Shown: one piece after another, positions 28,451 through 37,683 of the stretch
Numbering within the stretch: position 1 is the first letter of the stretch
Layout: each line of letters opens with the position of its first letter
Source of the DNA: an uncultured Rikenellaceae bacterium
GTDB lineage: Bacteria; Bacteroidota; Bacteroidia; Bacteroidales; Rikenellaceae
Assembly: GCA_947038405.1 (NCBI GenBank)
Contig: CAMQVY010000012.1
Location: 1 to 64,000, forward strand
Reading direction: 5' to 3'
DNA length: 64,000 nt
Translations under genes and position numbers: made by a program
The notes under the pieces: generated by a model
Told to the model about the DNA's origin: nothing
Databases searched by the model: none
Seen by the model: only the letters and a program-made list of their open reading frames with translations

Positions 28451-28987
28451 ATGAAATTAATTAAGATCAAACCAAGTGATACACCAATATGGTGTAGCGT
28501 ATGGGAGCTATATACCTCTAGTTTCCCTGAGTATGAGAGAAGAGGTCAATTGAGTCATAACAATGCCATAGAATCAGAATATTTTAACACTGAAATAGCT
28601 GTAGATAATGATAATAACCTTCTTGCTCTACTATTTTATTGGAAAGTAGATGGTGTCATATACATTGAACACCTATCTGTAAACCCACTACATAGAGGGA
28701 ATAGTATTGGTACTAGATTAATGACAATGTTAATTAATCAAAATAAAGAGTATAAAATTATTTTAGAAATTGAGCCTCCGATAACTGAACAGACTAAAAG
28801 GAGATTATCATTTTATAAAAAATTAGGATTTATGCATAATCCTTATGAATATACACACCCATCTTACTCTAAGATCCCATTTATATACCGATTAGACATA
28901 CTAAGCTACCCTAATCAATTGACCCAAGTTGAGTATGATCAATTCTGTAACTTTATCTCAAATGTGATACTTTCATATATAGAGTAA
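28451..28987 (+). CDS. GNAT-family N-acetyltransferase
   Basis: The 178-residue protein has the GNAT core: an N-terminal acceptor region with SFPEYERRGQ, the central strand YIEHLSVNPLHRG and the acetyl-CoA loop HRGNSIGTRLM, a variant of the RxxGxG/A motif. The C-terminal strand FYKKLGFMHN follows. It transfers an acetyl group from acetyl-CoA to an unidentified amine. A CTATCT/AGATAG inverted repeat lies about 35 nt upstream of the start. It stands alone between two terminators, so the context gives no substrate. Confidence 0.85.
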   Translation: MKLIKIKPSDTPIWCSVWELYTSSFPEYERRGQLSHNNAIESEYFNTEIAVDNDNNLLALLFYWKVDGVIYIEHLSVNPLHRGNSIGTRLMTMLINQNKEYKIILEIEPPITEQTKRRLSFYKKLGFMHNPYEYTHPSYSKIPFIYRLDILSYPNQLTQVEYDQFCNFISNVILSYIE

Positions 28988-29002
28988 CTTTTATTTTAAT
29001 AC

Positions 29003-29040
29003 AAAAAAGCTCCCTTACTTTAAAAGTAAGGGAGCTTTTT
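29003..29040. terminator. bidirectional terminator between GNAT and pyk
   Basis: A near-perfect 17-18-bp stem (AAAAGCTCCCTTACTT with AAGTAAGGGAGCTTTT) around a TAA loop, with A and T runs at the ends, serves both convergent genes. Confidence 0.9.
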
Positions 29041-29065
29041 ATTATATATAAAAATCAATTAATGC

Positions 29066-30514
29066 TTATGCATTCATAGATTTACTCTCAAGATTCAATA
29101 CTGTTCCAATCTCTAGGAATGATGCTCCTCTAGATGCACCAAAACTTCCTCCAACAACAATAATCATATCATCTTTTGCCAACCACTGCTTCTTCTCTAA
29201 GTAAAATAGAATACTTGATAAGAAATCATTATGTCGCTCAGATGGCTCTTGGTAGATTGCATGGATACCAAATGAAATAGATAATTGACGCATTACTGCT
29301 GCTCTATAACATACTGCGTAAACAGGCTTCTGTCCTCTAAATGCTGACAAATAACGAGCTGTACGTCCAGATAAAGAGTCGATAACGATAGCTTCAATTG
29401 GAAGGTTTACAGATGCTCTTACTGTTGATCGAGCTAATTGTGCTGTAATCTCATTATTGATCCTTACCATATTCATATCTGAATTAGGCTCGTTCTTCAA
29501 AGCATCACGCTCAATCTCCATTGCAACTTTTGTCATTATAGTTACAGCTTCAACTGGATAGTCTCCATTTGCAGTCTCTCCACTCAACATGATCGCATCC
29601 GCTTTTTGATAAATTGCATTCGCAACATCACTAATTTCGGCACGTGTTGGACGTGGATTATTAATCATAGAGTGTAACATTTGAGTAGCAATGATAACTG
29701 GACTCTTACTCTCGATACACTTATTTACAATAAGTCTCTGTGTTACTGGGATTTGCTCCGCTGGAATCTCAACACCCAAATCTCCACGAGCAACCATTAC
29801 ACCATAAGTCTCAAGCAAAATCTCATCAATATTGTCAACACCCTCTTGATTCTCAATCTTAGAAATGATCTTAATCGGACTGTTATACGTATTGATAATC
29901 TCTTTAACCTCTAAAACATCAGCTCTTGTTCTAACAAATGAATGTGCAATGAAATCAAGATCTTTCTCAATAGCCCACTCGATAAACTCACGGTCCTTTG
30001 CTGTTACTGATGGCAATTCAATGCTTACCCCTGGGATATTAACACTCTTTCGAGACTTAATTACACCACCATTCTGGATCTCACAAATTAACTTACTATC
30101 AGCCTTGTCAATAACCTTCAATTCCATCTCACCATCGTCAATCAATAGACATGCTCCAACTGGTACTGAATTATATATAGTTGGGTCATTTAAGTACACA
30201 GCATCTGCAGTAGATGCTTGGTCACTTGATGTACCCATTACATTGACTAAATCTCCAGCAGCAACTACAATACCTGAAGAACACTCCTCTGATAATCCTG
30301 TAATCCTAATCTCTGGACCCTTAGTGTCAATCATAATCGCAATTTGGTCAGATACCTTTCTAACGTTATCTACAACTACACTTGCACTATCTCTTGTTAC
30401 GTGCGCTGTATTAATACGCACCGCATTCATTCCAGCATCGTATAACGACTGGATAAAATCAACATCACAACGCCTATCTGAGATTGTGGCTACAATTTTT
30501 GTTTTCTTATTCAT
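29066..30514 (-). CDS. pyk: pyruvate kinase
   Basis: The 482-residue enzyme shows TKIVATIS at the start, MIDTKGPEIR for ADP/PEP binding, the metal site region IISKIENQEG, MVARGDLGVE, ATQMLHSM and the signature MLSGETANGDYPVEAV. It makes ATP and pyruvate from phosphoenolpyruvate at the end of glycolysis. The usual N-S-H-G loop reads NTAH here. The C-terminal domain (about 340-480) is normal. It follows aroQ by 18 nt on the same strand, so both are probably one transcript. Both enzymes handle central carbon flux, but the pairing need not be functional. Confidence 0.97.
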   Translation of the reverse strand: MNKKTKIVATISDRRCDVDFIQSLYDAGMNAVRINTAHVTRDSASVVVDNVRKVSDQIAIMIDTKGPEIRITGLSEECSSGIVVAAGDLVNVMGTSSDQASTADAVYLNDPTIYNSVPVGACLLIDDGEMELKVIDKADSKLICEIQNGGVIKSRKSVNIPGVSIELPSVTAKDREFIEWAIEKDLDFIAHSFVRTRADVLEVKEIINTYNSPIKIISKIENQEGVDNIDEILLETYGVMVARGDLGVEIPAEQIPVTQRLIVNKCIESKSPVIIATQMLHSMINNPRPTRAEISDVANAIYQKADAIMLSGETANGDYPVEAVTIMTKVAMEIERDALKNEPNSDMNMVRINNEITAQLARSTVRASVNLPIEAIVIDSLSGRTARYLSAFRGQKPVYAVCYRAAVMRQLSISFGIHAIYQEPSERHNDFLSSILFYLEKKQWLAKDDMIIVVGGSFGASRGASFLEIGTVLNLESKSMNA

Positions 30515-30532
30515 ATAATATTAAAATATTTT

Positions 30533-30949
30533 TTATTTATAAAAACTATGTATCGCTAATTTGTATGAAGCCAATCCAAATCCCATTATTGACCCCTTAC
30601 ACTTAGATGCAATGTATGAAACATGCCTAAATTCCTCTCTTGCTAAAATAGATGAGATGTGAACCTCAACAACGGGAACTCCAACTCCTCCAATTGCATC
30701 TCCTAATGCTACTGAAGTGTGGGTATATCCACCTGCGTTAATTAAAACACCAGTGTAGTTACCGTCAGCTCCATGTATCGCATTTATTAGTTCACCCTCT
30801 ATATTAGATTGGTAATAGTCTATTTCAATTTCGGAAAAGAACTCTCGTAAATGAAGTAAATACTCCTCAAAAGTCATATTGCCATATATTCCTGGCTCTC
30901 TTTTGCCAACCAAATTTAAATTTGGACCATTGATAATTAGAATTTTCAT
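30533..30949 (-). CDS. aroQ: type II 3-dehydroquinate dehydratase
   Basis: I start at the ATG at 30949 (138 residues), giving the standard MKILIINGPNLNLVGKREP; an upstream extension to 30982 adds 11 unlikely residues. The catalytic loop with RxPxxYG appears as REPGIYG, the QSNxEGELI helix as QSNIEGELI, the INAGGYTHTSVAL segment carries the catalytic His, and EVHISSILAREEFR is the last signature. It converts 3-dehydroquinate to 3-dehydroshikimate in the shikimate pathway, with the family's normal length. It leads the aroQ-pyk pair and is divergent from thiL, whose start is 82 nt away. Confidence 0.95.
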   Translation of the reverse strand: MKILIINGPNLNLVGKREPGIYGNMTFEEYLLHLREFFSEIEIDYYQSNIEGELINAIHGADGNYTGVLINAGGYTHTSVALGDAIGGVGVPVVEVHISSILAREEFRHVSYIASKCKGSIMGFGLASYKLAIHSFYK

Positions 30950-31002
30950 ACTCAAGATATAATTTCGACCGTAAAAGTACATTACTTTATCGAATTTTAA
31001 CC

Positions 31003-31010
31003 TATTTTTG
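31003..31010 (+). promoter_or_regulatory. candidate thiL -7 box (TATTTTTG)
   Basis: TATTTTTG fits TAnnTTTG and lies 20 nt before the thiL ATG, which would give a leader of only about 14 nt. No clear -33 element is seen. Confidence 0.4.
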
Positions 31011-31030
31011 TATTAAATAATTACTAAATA

Positions 31031-31990
31031 ATGAAATATAAGCAAAAAATTGCTCATGGCGAGTTCGATTTTATAGATATAATCAAAAATATGTTTGTAG
31101 ATACAAACATTAACAACATTATAGGGATTGGAGATGATTGCGCAATTATCCCTTCGGATGACGAGATTATTGCAATATCTACAGATATGCTTATCGAAGA
31201 TGTCCACTTCATTAGAGAAGCAACTTCACCATACGATTTAGGCGCAAAATCACTCCTCGTAAACCTTAGCGATGTTGCAGCTATGGGTATAAAACCTTAC
31301 TTCTCGCTACTATCAATTTCAATACCTAAAGAGTGTAGAGAGATATGGATGATTGAATTTATGAAGGGATACCACAGTGTATCTAAAGAGTTTGGGGTAA
31401 TGCTAATAGGTGGAGATACAACTGGATCAATTGACAAAATTGCAATTAATGTCGTCGCAATTGGAAAAGGCGATATGAAAAATGTAAAGAAAAGAGAGGA
31501 CGCAAAGGTCAATGATAGAATCTTTGTATCTGGAGTATTAGGTCAAAGTGCAGATGGATTGAAAGATATACTAAACAAAAAATATAACACACCAAATGCT
31601 TTAATTCACAAAAAACCAACGATAGCCGTAAAAGAGGGAGTATGGTTGGGTAAAAGAGAAGAAGTACATGCTATGATGGATATATCTGATGGAATAGCTT
31701 CAGACATAAAACATATACTGAAAAGTTCTAACGTTTCCGCAAAGATAAACATAGACAAAATACCAACAGAAACGACAATTGAAGATGCTGTATGTGGTGG
31801 CGAAGATTATAAATTACTATTCACTATTGACCATCAACACGCTCAAAAGATTAAATCTAAATTTAAAGAGGTGTTCAATTGTGAGATATACGAAATTGGG
31901 GAGATTATTGAATCTCAAAACAATAATATAATATGGCTTGACAATAATGTCGAGATAAACCCTAAATGGAGCGGATTCAGACACTTTTAA
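31031..31990 (+). CDS. thiL: thiamine-monophosphate kinase
   Basis: The 319-residue protein has the PurM-like ATP-binding fold of ThiL: the metal-binding GIGDDCAII and TDMLIEDVHF, the VNLSDVAAMG helix, GGDTTGS, MDISDGIASD and GGEDYKLLF are all in place. It phosphorylates thiamine monophosphate to thiamine diphosphate, the active cofactor. No thiamine biosynthesis genes lie next to it, so it may be expressed alone. It is convergent with the M3 peptidase gene and shares a terminator with it. Confidence 0.96.
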   Translation: MKYKQKIAHGEFDFIDIIKNMFVDTNINNIIGIGDDCAIIPSDDEIIAISTDMLIEDVHFIREATSPYDLGAKSLLVNLSDVAAMGIKPYFSLLSISIPKECREIWMIEFMKGYHSVSKEFGVMLIGGDTTGSIDKIAINVVAIGKGDMKNVKKREDAKVNDRIFVSGVLGQSADGLKDILNKKYNTPNALIHKKPTIAVKEGVWLGKREEVHAMMDISDGIASDIKHILKSSNVSAKINIDKIPTETTIEDAVCGGEDYKLLFTIDHQHAQKIKSKFKEVFNCEIYEIGEIIESQNNNIIWLDNNVEINPKWSGFRHF

Positions 31991-31995
31991 ATAAA

Positions 31996-32024
31996 AGACT
32001 CCTGTACTTTTCGTACAGGAGTCT
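31996..32024. terminator. bidirectional terminator between thiL and the M3 peptidase
   Basis: AGACTCCTGTAC and GTACAGGAGTCT form a perfect 12-bp stem with a TTTTC loop between two convergent genes. A short A-run precedes it on the left. Confidence 0.85.
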
Positions 32025-32033
32025 CTATTTAAT

Positions 32034-34130
32034 CTACTCAAAGCCTTTGGATTTTATCAGAGCATCTTGAGATGGCTCTGCTCCTCGGAACTGTTTATAT
32101 AGAGTCATCCCATCTAAAGTTCCTCCGCTAGATAATAAGACTCTAAACTTATCAGCTAACTCCTTATTGAAAATATCTCCACTCTCGACAAATGCACTAT
32201 AAGCATCTTTATCTAATACCTCTGCCCAAATATAACTATAATACCCTGAAGAGTAACCACCATTGAAAATGTGGCTAAAGTAAGGATAACGATAACGTGG
32301 GGCAATCTCAGGAATCATACCCCTCTTTGTATTCAAAACTTCTTTCTCAAATTTATTTAAATCCAATGAAGTGTAGTCTGAGATCGTATGTATCTCAAGA
32401 TCCGTAATCGATGCAGCTAAATACTCTAGCGTCGTAAAACCTTGGTTAAATTTACTGCTCTTTAAAATCTTCTCAATTAAATAATCAGGCATAACTTGAC
32501 CTGTCCTATAATGTATCGCATATTTCCTCAACATCTCTGGCTCAAATGCCCAATTCTCTAACAACTGTGACGGCAACTCAACAAAGTCTCGCTCTACTCC
32601 TCGTAAACCAGAGTACTCTACTTGTGAAAACAATGAGTGTAACGCATGCCCAAATTCATGGAAAAATGTTGTTACTTCATCTAAACTCAAAAGAGCTGGG
32701 TAGTTTCCAATAGGTGGCGTGAAATTGCATACAATTGAAACAATAGGAGAAATACGCTCCCCATCTCTAAATGATTGCCCTCTAAATGAAGTGCACCATG
32801 CCCCTCCTCGTTTACTAGACCTGGGATGAAAATCCATATACAAAATACCTAAATGAGTATTGTCAACATCCAAAACCTCATAAGCCTGACAATCTTTATT
32901 GTAAACAGGAACAGATATGGGACGGAAAGTTATACCAAAAAGACGATTTGACAACTGGAATATTCCCGCACGAACTCCTGGTAAAGAGAAGTAAGGGCGA
33001 AGAACTTCCTCATCTAAATCGTATTTAGACCTACGTAACTTCTCGGCATAGTACCACCAATCCCATGATTGAAAATCATCATGTCCTGTCTTACCCCTCA
33101 TAATCTCTTTCATCTCATTCAACTCCTCTTTTGAAGTTTTCAAAGCTGGCTCCCATAAAGTATTCAACAAAGAGTAAACATTCTCTGGACTCTTTGCCAT
33201 TACATTGTCTAAAACAAATTCAGAGTGAGAGTCATAACCTAACAACTGAGCTCGCTCAGTACGTAGTCGAACAATATTATTTACAATCTTCTTATTATCA
33301 AACTCATTATCTGAATTACACCTATCTAAATACCCTTTATATAAAAACTCCCTCAACTCTCGCTTATCTGCATAGGTAATGAAAGAGATTAAACTTGGTA
33401 GATCTAAGGTGAATAAATATCTAAACCTTGAACCTGCGGCTACTGCTGCCTCTGCAGCAGCATCTCTAATACTCTCTGGCAAACCAGATAAATCAACAGT
33501 GTTATTTATTCCTAATACAAAACTCTTATTTGCAGCCAATAAATTATTCCCAAATGCAACCGTCTCAACCGATAAATCTTCGTTTATCTGCTTCAATTTA
33601 TCCTTGTCGGAATCGCTCAAATTTGCACCATTTCGAGCAAATCTATCATATGTTTTAGTTAACAACCTCAACTGAGATGGACTCAACCCTAAAGTTGCCC
33701 TCTTGTCATAAACACTCTTGATTCTGTTGAAAAGAGTCTCATTTAAAAGTATTTTATCTCCCTGCTGAGATAAAATAGGCATGAGTTCGCCCTCAACTCG
33801 CAACATATTACTATCTGCCTCTGTCAATGCCAAAGGGAAAAATAGTCGCGAAACTCGGGTCAACAATGAGCCACTATTATCCAAAGCAACAATCGTATTC
33901 TCAAACGTTGGAGTAGCATCATTATTGATAATCGAATCAATATCTGAATCTTGTGCATCCATTGCAACCTCAAAGGCGGGCATATAGTGCTCGACTTTAA
34001 TCTTATCAAAAGGAGGCACTGAAAATGGAGTGTCCCATTCACTTAAAATGGGATTTACTGTATCAACCATAATATCCGAATTACAGGCACTTAACGAAAG
34101 CATAAGTGCGAAAATTAATATTTTTTTCAT
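32034..34130 (-). CDS. M3-family zinc metallopeptidase lipoprotein (Dcp/OpdA-like)
   Basis: The 698-residue protein has a lipoprotein signal (MKKILIFALMLSLSAC, Cys at 16), so it is exported to the envelope. The thermolysin-like zinc site is H491-E-F-G-H495, with the third ligand E518 in DFVELPSQ, as in dipeptidyl carboxypeptidases and oligopeptidase A. The length is typical of this group, and the helical N-terminal half closes over the active site. It should trim short peptides. It follows the deformylase gene by 36 nt on the same strand, suggesting co-transcription. Substrate preference (dipeptidyl carboxypeptidase versus oligopeptidase) is not decided. Confidence 0.92.
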   Translation of the reverse strand: MKKILIFALMLSLSACNSDIMVDTVNPILSEWDTPFSVPPFDKIKVEHYMPAFEVAMDAQDSDIDSIINNDATPTFENTIVALDNSGSLLTRVSRLFFPLALTEADSNMLRVEGELMPILSQQGDKILLNETLFNRIKSVYDKRATLGLSPSQLRLLTKTYDRFARNGANLSDSDKDKLKQINEDLSVETVAFGNNLLAANKSFVLGINNTVDLSGLPESIRDAAAEAAVAAGSRFRYLFTLDLPSLISFITYADKRELREFLYKGYLDRCNSDNEFDNKKIVNNIVRLRTERAQLLGYDSHSEFVLDNVMAKSPENVYSLLNTLWEPALKTSKEELNEMKEIMRGKTGHDDFQSWDWWYYAEKLRRSKYDLDEEVLRPYFSLPGVRAGIFQLSNRLFGITFRPISVPVYNKDCQAYEVLDVDNTHLGILYMDFHPRSSKRGGAWCTSFRGQSFRDGERISPIVSIVCNFTPPIGNYPALLSLDEVTTFFHEFGHALHSLFSQVEYSGLRGVERDFVELPSQLLENWAFEPEMLRKYAIHYRTGQVMPDYLIEKILKSSKFNQGFTTLEYLAASITDLEIHTISDYTSLDLNKFEKEVLNTKRGMIPEIAPRYRYPYFSHIFNGGYSSGYYSYIWAEVLDKDAYSAFVESGDIFNKELADKFRVLLSSGGTLDGMTLYKQFRGAEPSQDALIKSKGFE

Positions 34131-34166
34131 AAATTTATTTAACTTTTATTTTATCTAACCACCAAA

Positions 34167-34733
34167 CTAAGGTAAATCATCCAAATCTTGTATCGTCTTA
34201 TATTCCGAACTAAAATCACCTTTAAGCATAGATGATAAATCTGATTCAAGCGAAACTTTTAACTCCGAAGAGACTCTATCGGTATAGACAATACCCTCCA
34301 AATGATCATACTCATGTTGAATAACTCTTGCAAAAAAACCCGTAAATGTATCATCATGTTCAACAAAGTTTTCGTCACAATACCTAATCTTTATAGTAGT
34401 AGGTCGCACAACATCTGAACTTAACCCTGGAAGACTCAAACACCCCTCAGGCGATGTGCAAACACTATCTGAGTATGAGTATATTTGAGGATTGATGAAG
34501 ACTTTCTCTAACATCTTAGGAGGCTCGCCATCTGCTACCTCTAACGGTAATCCAATTGTAAATACGCGGATACTCTCTCCAATCTGAGGAGCTGCCAGTC
34601 CAACTCCTTCAGACGAATACATCGTATAAAACATTGATGAAAGAAGATCGCCAAGATTAGGATAGCCATCTGTTATATCAACAGCAACTTCTCGCAAAAC
34701 CTTAGAACCATAGACATAAATAGGGTATATCAT
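34167..34733 (-). CDS. def: peptide deformylase
   Basis: From the ATG at 34733 the protein has 188 residues and begins MIYPIYVYGSKVLREV, the usual Bacteroidetes start. The three catalytic motifs are intact: GVGLAAPQ (about 43-50), EGCLSLPG with metal ligand C98, and QHEYDH with H140, E141 and H144. It removes the formyl group from nascent proteins. The frame also stays open upstream to an ATG at 34865, which would add 44 residues beginning with a signal-peptide-like MKKWSILLVVLLLTLTRVC. I prefer the shorter form, but the only consensus promoter lies upstream of the longer start. An M3 peptidase gene follows 36 nt after the stop. Confidence 0.93.
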   Translation of the reverse strand: MIYPIYVYGSKVLREVAVDITDGYPNLGDLLSSMFYTMYSSEGVGLAAPQIGESIRVFTIGLPLEVADGEPPKMLEKVFINPQIYSYSDSVCTSPEGCLSLPGLSSDVVRPTTIKIRYCDENFVEHDDTFTGFFARVIQHEYDHLEGIVYTDRVSSELKVSLESDLSSMLKGDFSSEYKTIQDLDDLP

Positions 34734-34886
34734 TTTATTTTTATTATATGTTGAATTATTTTTATTCTCTAATTTTATGCATAAACTTGAATCTATTGTT
34801 GAACTTAAACAAACTCTAGTAAGAGTTAGAAGTAATACAACTAGTAAAATTGACCATTTTTTCATAAATAATTGAGTATTTTTATG

Positions 34887-34894
34887 TAAATTTG
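34887..34894 (+). promoter_or_regulatory. candidate rsmE -7 box (TAAATTTG)
   Basis: TAAATTTG is a perfect TAnnTTTG match 81 nt before the rsmE start, reading toward rsmE and the hydrogenase-like operon. The nearest TTG upstream is too close (12 nt), so support is partial. Confidence 0.4.
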
Positions 34895-34949
34895 TACCGT
34901 GAAATTAGTATAACGATTTAACTGATACTTATAGTTTATAAAAACGCTA

Positions 34950-34981
34950 CAAAGGTAGCAAATTCTTAAGATAAAATGCAA
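34950..34981 (-). promoter_or_regulatory. candidate def promoter (TTG, 21-nt spacer, TACCTTTG)
   Basis: On the reverse strand TTG (34981-34979), a 21-nt spacer and TACCTTTG (34957-34950) match the Bacteroidetes -33/-7 pattern and spacing. It overlaps the first codons of rsmE and reads toward the deformylase, about 84 nt before the long ATG at 34865 and 216 nt before the short one at 34733. Confidence 0.5.
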
Positions 34982-35707
34982 CTATTCTACACACCCGACA
35001 TTACAACTCCAACATACACTCTTCCTGAAGAGGAGAGTAAACACTGTATAAGAGTCCTGCGTAAATCGACTGGAGATACTCTCAATCTTACCGATGGGAA
35101 AGGCAATATGTACACAGCAAAAATTATTGATAATAACGTTAAAAGATGCGTTGTAGAGATAATTAAAACTGTCGAAAATTTCAATAAATTACCATATGAG
35201 TTAACGATGGCTGTCGCTCCAACTAAAAATATTGAACGATTTGAATGGTTTTTAGAGAAAGCAACAGAGATAGGTACTCATATGTTTATTCCTATTGATT
35301 GTAGGCACAGCGAACGAAGAGTGATTAAAATTGATCGCGAAATGAAAGTAATTACTAGCGCAGTTAAACAATCTCTTAAAGCATTCCACCCAACTCTATC
35401 TGATATGACAACATTCAAAGAGCTTTTAAAAGGTGAATTTGATGGAGTTAAACTTATTGCTCATTGCGGAGAGGCTATAAATGAAAGATACAATATATCT
35501 GATGTCGTAAAACAATCAGATAAAGTGCTGATCTTAATTGGACCTGAAGGAGATTTCTCCCCTGAAGAGGTTGCTTTTGCTGTCGAAAACGGATTCAAAG
35601 AGATTACACTCGGAAATAGCAGATTGAGAACTGAAACTGCTGCTCTTGTTGCTGTTACGCAAGTAGCATTTATTAATCAAATAACTAATAGCATAAATGT
35701 TAATTAA
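34976..35707 (+). CDS. rsmE: 16S rRNA m3U1498 methyltransferase
   Basis: The 243-residue protein has the RsmE layout: an N-terminal PUA-like region (EEESKHCIRVLR, LTDGKGNMYTAKI) and a C-terminal SPOUT methyltransferase knot. The knot motifs ATEIGTHMFIPI, RHSERR, ILIGPEGDFSPEEV and LGNSRLRTETAAL are the SAM-binding signature. It methylates U1498 in the 16S rRNA. Its last 11 nt overlap the start of the hyfB-like gene, so translation of the membrane complex may be coupled to it. This is an unusual partner for a hydrogenase-type operon. Confidence 0.95.
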   Translation: MQLFYTPDITTPTYTLPEEESKHCIRVLRKSTGDTLNLTDGKGNMYTAKIIDNNVKRCVVEIIKTVENFNKLPYELTMAVAPTKNIERFEWFLEKATEIGTHMFIPIDCRHSERRVIKIDREMKVITSAVKQSLKAFHPTLSDMTTFKELLKGEFDGVKLIAHCGEAINERYNISDVVKQSDKVLILIGPEGDFSPEEVAFAVENGFKEITLGNSRLRTETAALVAVTQVAFINQITNSINVN

Positions 35708-37682
35708 TCTTGTAATTATACTAATATCATTAGCTATTCTGATATTTACAGTCAATTCTAAATACAAAATATGGATAACAATGGCAATTATTGCTGTTGG
35801 ATCGATTATTAGTTGCTATGAAGCGGTTAAAGTTATAGCTACCAACAACACATATAATCTAGGGAAAACAAATAACTTTATTCTCGGAGAAGGATACATG
35901 AGCATTGACCTATTATCTGCTATTTTTATGATAATTGTCTCTTGTGTCGCGATAAGTGTCGCGATATATGCCTGCGGATACTTTAAAACTCACCTTGAAT
36001 CTAAATCAAAAATACAACTATCGCTACACTGCTTCTCTCTTGTCGCTCTTTATTTTGCAATGATTGGTGCTCTCGCTAGCCAAGATATATATAGATTCTT
36101 GATATGTTGGGAACTTATGACAATATCATCATTCCTACTCATTATTTTTGATGCGCAAAATAGCGAAATACGAAAGAATGCTCTAAACTATCTCGTATTA
36201 ATGCACATCGGGTTTATTGCTCTGGTCGTTGCATTCTCTACTATTATGACGGAGGTACAACCTGCAACATTTGATTCGCTCAAAAGCTATTTTGATAATA
36301 ATAACCCAATTCCAATATTCTCTATATTTCTTCTCGGATTCGGTATTAAAGCAGGTATATTCCCACTACATATTTGGCTCCCTAAAACATATAGTGCAGC
36401 TCCTTCTCATGTCTCTGCATTTATGTCTGGAGCGATGAAAACAGTTGGAATATATGGTGTGCTTAGAGTTCTATCATACATAAATACCGAACTTATGACA
36501 ATAGGTATTGCGCTATTTATTATTGGAATTATTACGGGCGTTTGGGGTGTACTATTATCCACAATGCAACGAGATACGAAACGATTCCTTGCATACTCTA
36601 GTATGGAAAATGTCGGAATTATATTCTTAGCAATTGGAGTCTCTCTTATAGGTAAAGCTAGCGGAAACAACTTTATGGCAATATGCGCTATGACAGGGGC
36701 AATAATGCAACTTATTAGCCACTCTGCATTCAAAACACTCCTATTCTTTAGCGTCGGAAATATATGTACTCAAGCAAAATCTACAAATATGGAGAAATTA
36801 GGTGGATTAGCGAAGAAAATGCCAATGACAGCTATGCTGACAATGATATGTTTAGTCGTGGCTTGCGGATTACCTCCTCTTTGTGGATTCATCTCTGAAT
36901 TTATGATATACTACGGACTATTTGATACAATAGCAATGCAGGGCAATAACGTTATTATTGCTATCTGTGGATTAGTCGCAATGGCATTCATTGGTGGAGT
37001 GGTGATTCTTGCTTACACTAAATTTTATAGCATAATTTTCCTCGGAAACTCAAGGGTTCATTCACATGATAAAATTGTTGATGTAGGAACTGCTCGGACT
37101 ATTGCATTTACGATACCACTAATATTTATAGTCGCAATAGGATTTATGCCAGCAACTTTTTTCCAAATTATTACACCAATATCAGAAACTATTATTGGAC
37201 AGGTTGCTCATGTAACAGATATGAATAGTGTGGTTATTTCCCTAAATAATGTGAGGTTGGTCTCAATAGTTATGGTGATGATTATAATAGCACTTTATAT
37301 ACTTAAAACTCAAATGCTCAAAAAAAGAGTTGTAACTGAATCTCCAACTTGGGGTTGCGGTTTTACTGCGCCAACTGAAAGAATGCAATATAGCGGAGAA
37401 TCGTTCTCGGAAGGACTACAAGCAATAAGCCCTTCGATATCGAAAGACAAAATTGAAGAGGACAAAATTGAACGTGATGAGATATTCCCTAATGAACACA
37501 GTGTCAAAATTGAACACAAAGATAGAATAGATACTCTATTCACTCAGTGGTGGGTGGCACTTATTCATAAAATAAACAAAAAAGTTATGACAATTAAAAC
37601 AAATAGAGTTAACTACTACATATTGTATGCACTACTCTTTTTCGTTGTTATTTTCTTATTGACAATATTTAATCTAATGTAA
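35697..37682 (+). CDS. HyfB-like proton-translocating membrane subunit
   Basis: The 661-residue protein has about 15 transmembrane segments of the Nuo L/M/N (Mrp antiporter) fold. The conserved channel residues are visible: E139 in CWELMTIS, K218 in GIKAGIFPLH, the broken-helix segment AAPSHVSAFMSG (H238) and K248 in AMKTVGIYG. A late cytoplasmic loop carries TWGCGFTAPTERMQYS, typical of the hydrogenase-4 and Ehr type B subunits. A charged stretch of about 45 residues precedes the final helix. It should form a proton or sodium pathway in the inner membrane. The start overlaps rsmE and the next gene follows after 1 nt. Confidence 0.9.
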   Translation: MLINLVIILISLAILIFTVNSKYKIWITMAIIAVGSIISCYEAVKVIATNNTYNLGKTNNFILGEGYMSIDLLSAIFMIIVSCVAISVAIYACGYFKTHLESKSKIQLSLHCFSLVALYFAMIGALASQDIYRFLICWELMTISSFLLIIFDAQNSEIRKNALNYLVLMHIGFIALVVAFSTIMTEVQPATFDSLKSYFDNNNPIPIFSIFLLGFGIKAGIFPLHIWLPKTYSAAPSHVSAFMSGAMKTVGIYGVLRVLSYINTELMTIGIALFIIGIITGVWGVLLSTMQRDTKRFLAYSSMENVGIIFLAIGVSLIGKASGNNFMAICAMTGAIMQLISHSAFKTLLFFSVGNICTQAKSTNMEKLGGLAKKMPMTAMLTMICLVVACGLPPLCGFISEFMIYYGLFDTIAMQGNNVIIAICGLVAMAFIGGVVILAYTKFYSIIFLGNSRVHSHDKIVDVGTARTIAFTIPLIFIVAIGFMPATFFQIITPISETIIGQVAHVTDMNSVVISLNNVRLVSIVMVMIIIALYILKTQMLKKRVVTESPTWGCGFTAPTERMQYSGESFSEGLQAISPSISKDKIEEDKIERDEIFPNEHSVKIEHKDRIDTLFTQWWVALIHKINKKVMTIKTNRVNYYILYALLFFVVIFLLTIFNLM

Positions 37683-37683
37683 T

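Noticed and set aside
29865-30518. A 217-residue forward ORF inside pyruvate kinase
   Set aside because: It is an antisense shadow of pyk, whose signature motifs are certain. Its Ser/Thr/Ile-rich composition mirrors the opposite frame.
36407-36733. Reverse ORFs inside the hydrogenase-like membrane genes
   Set aside because: Hydrophobic membrane genes give long antisense frames; none shows family motifs.
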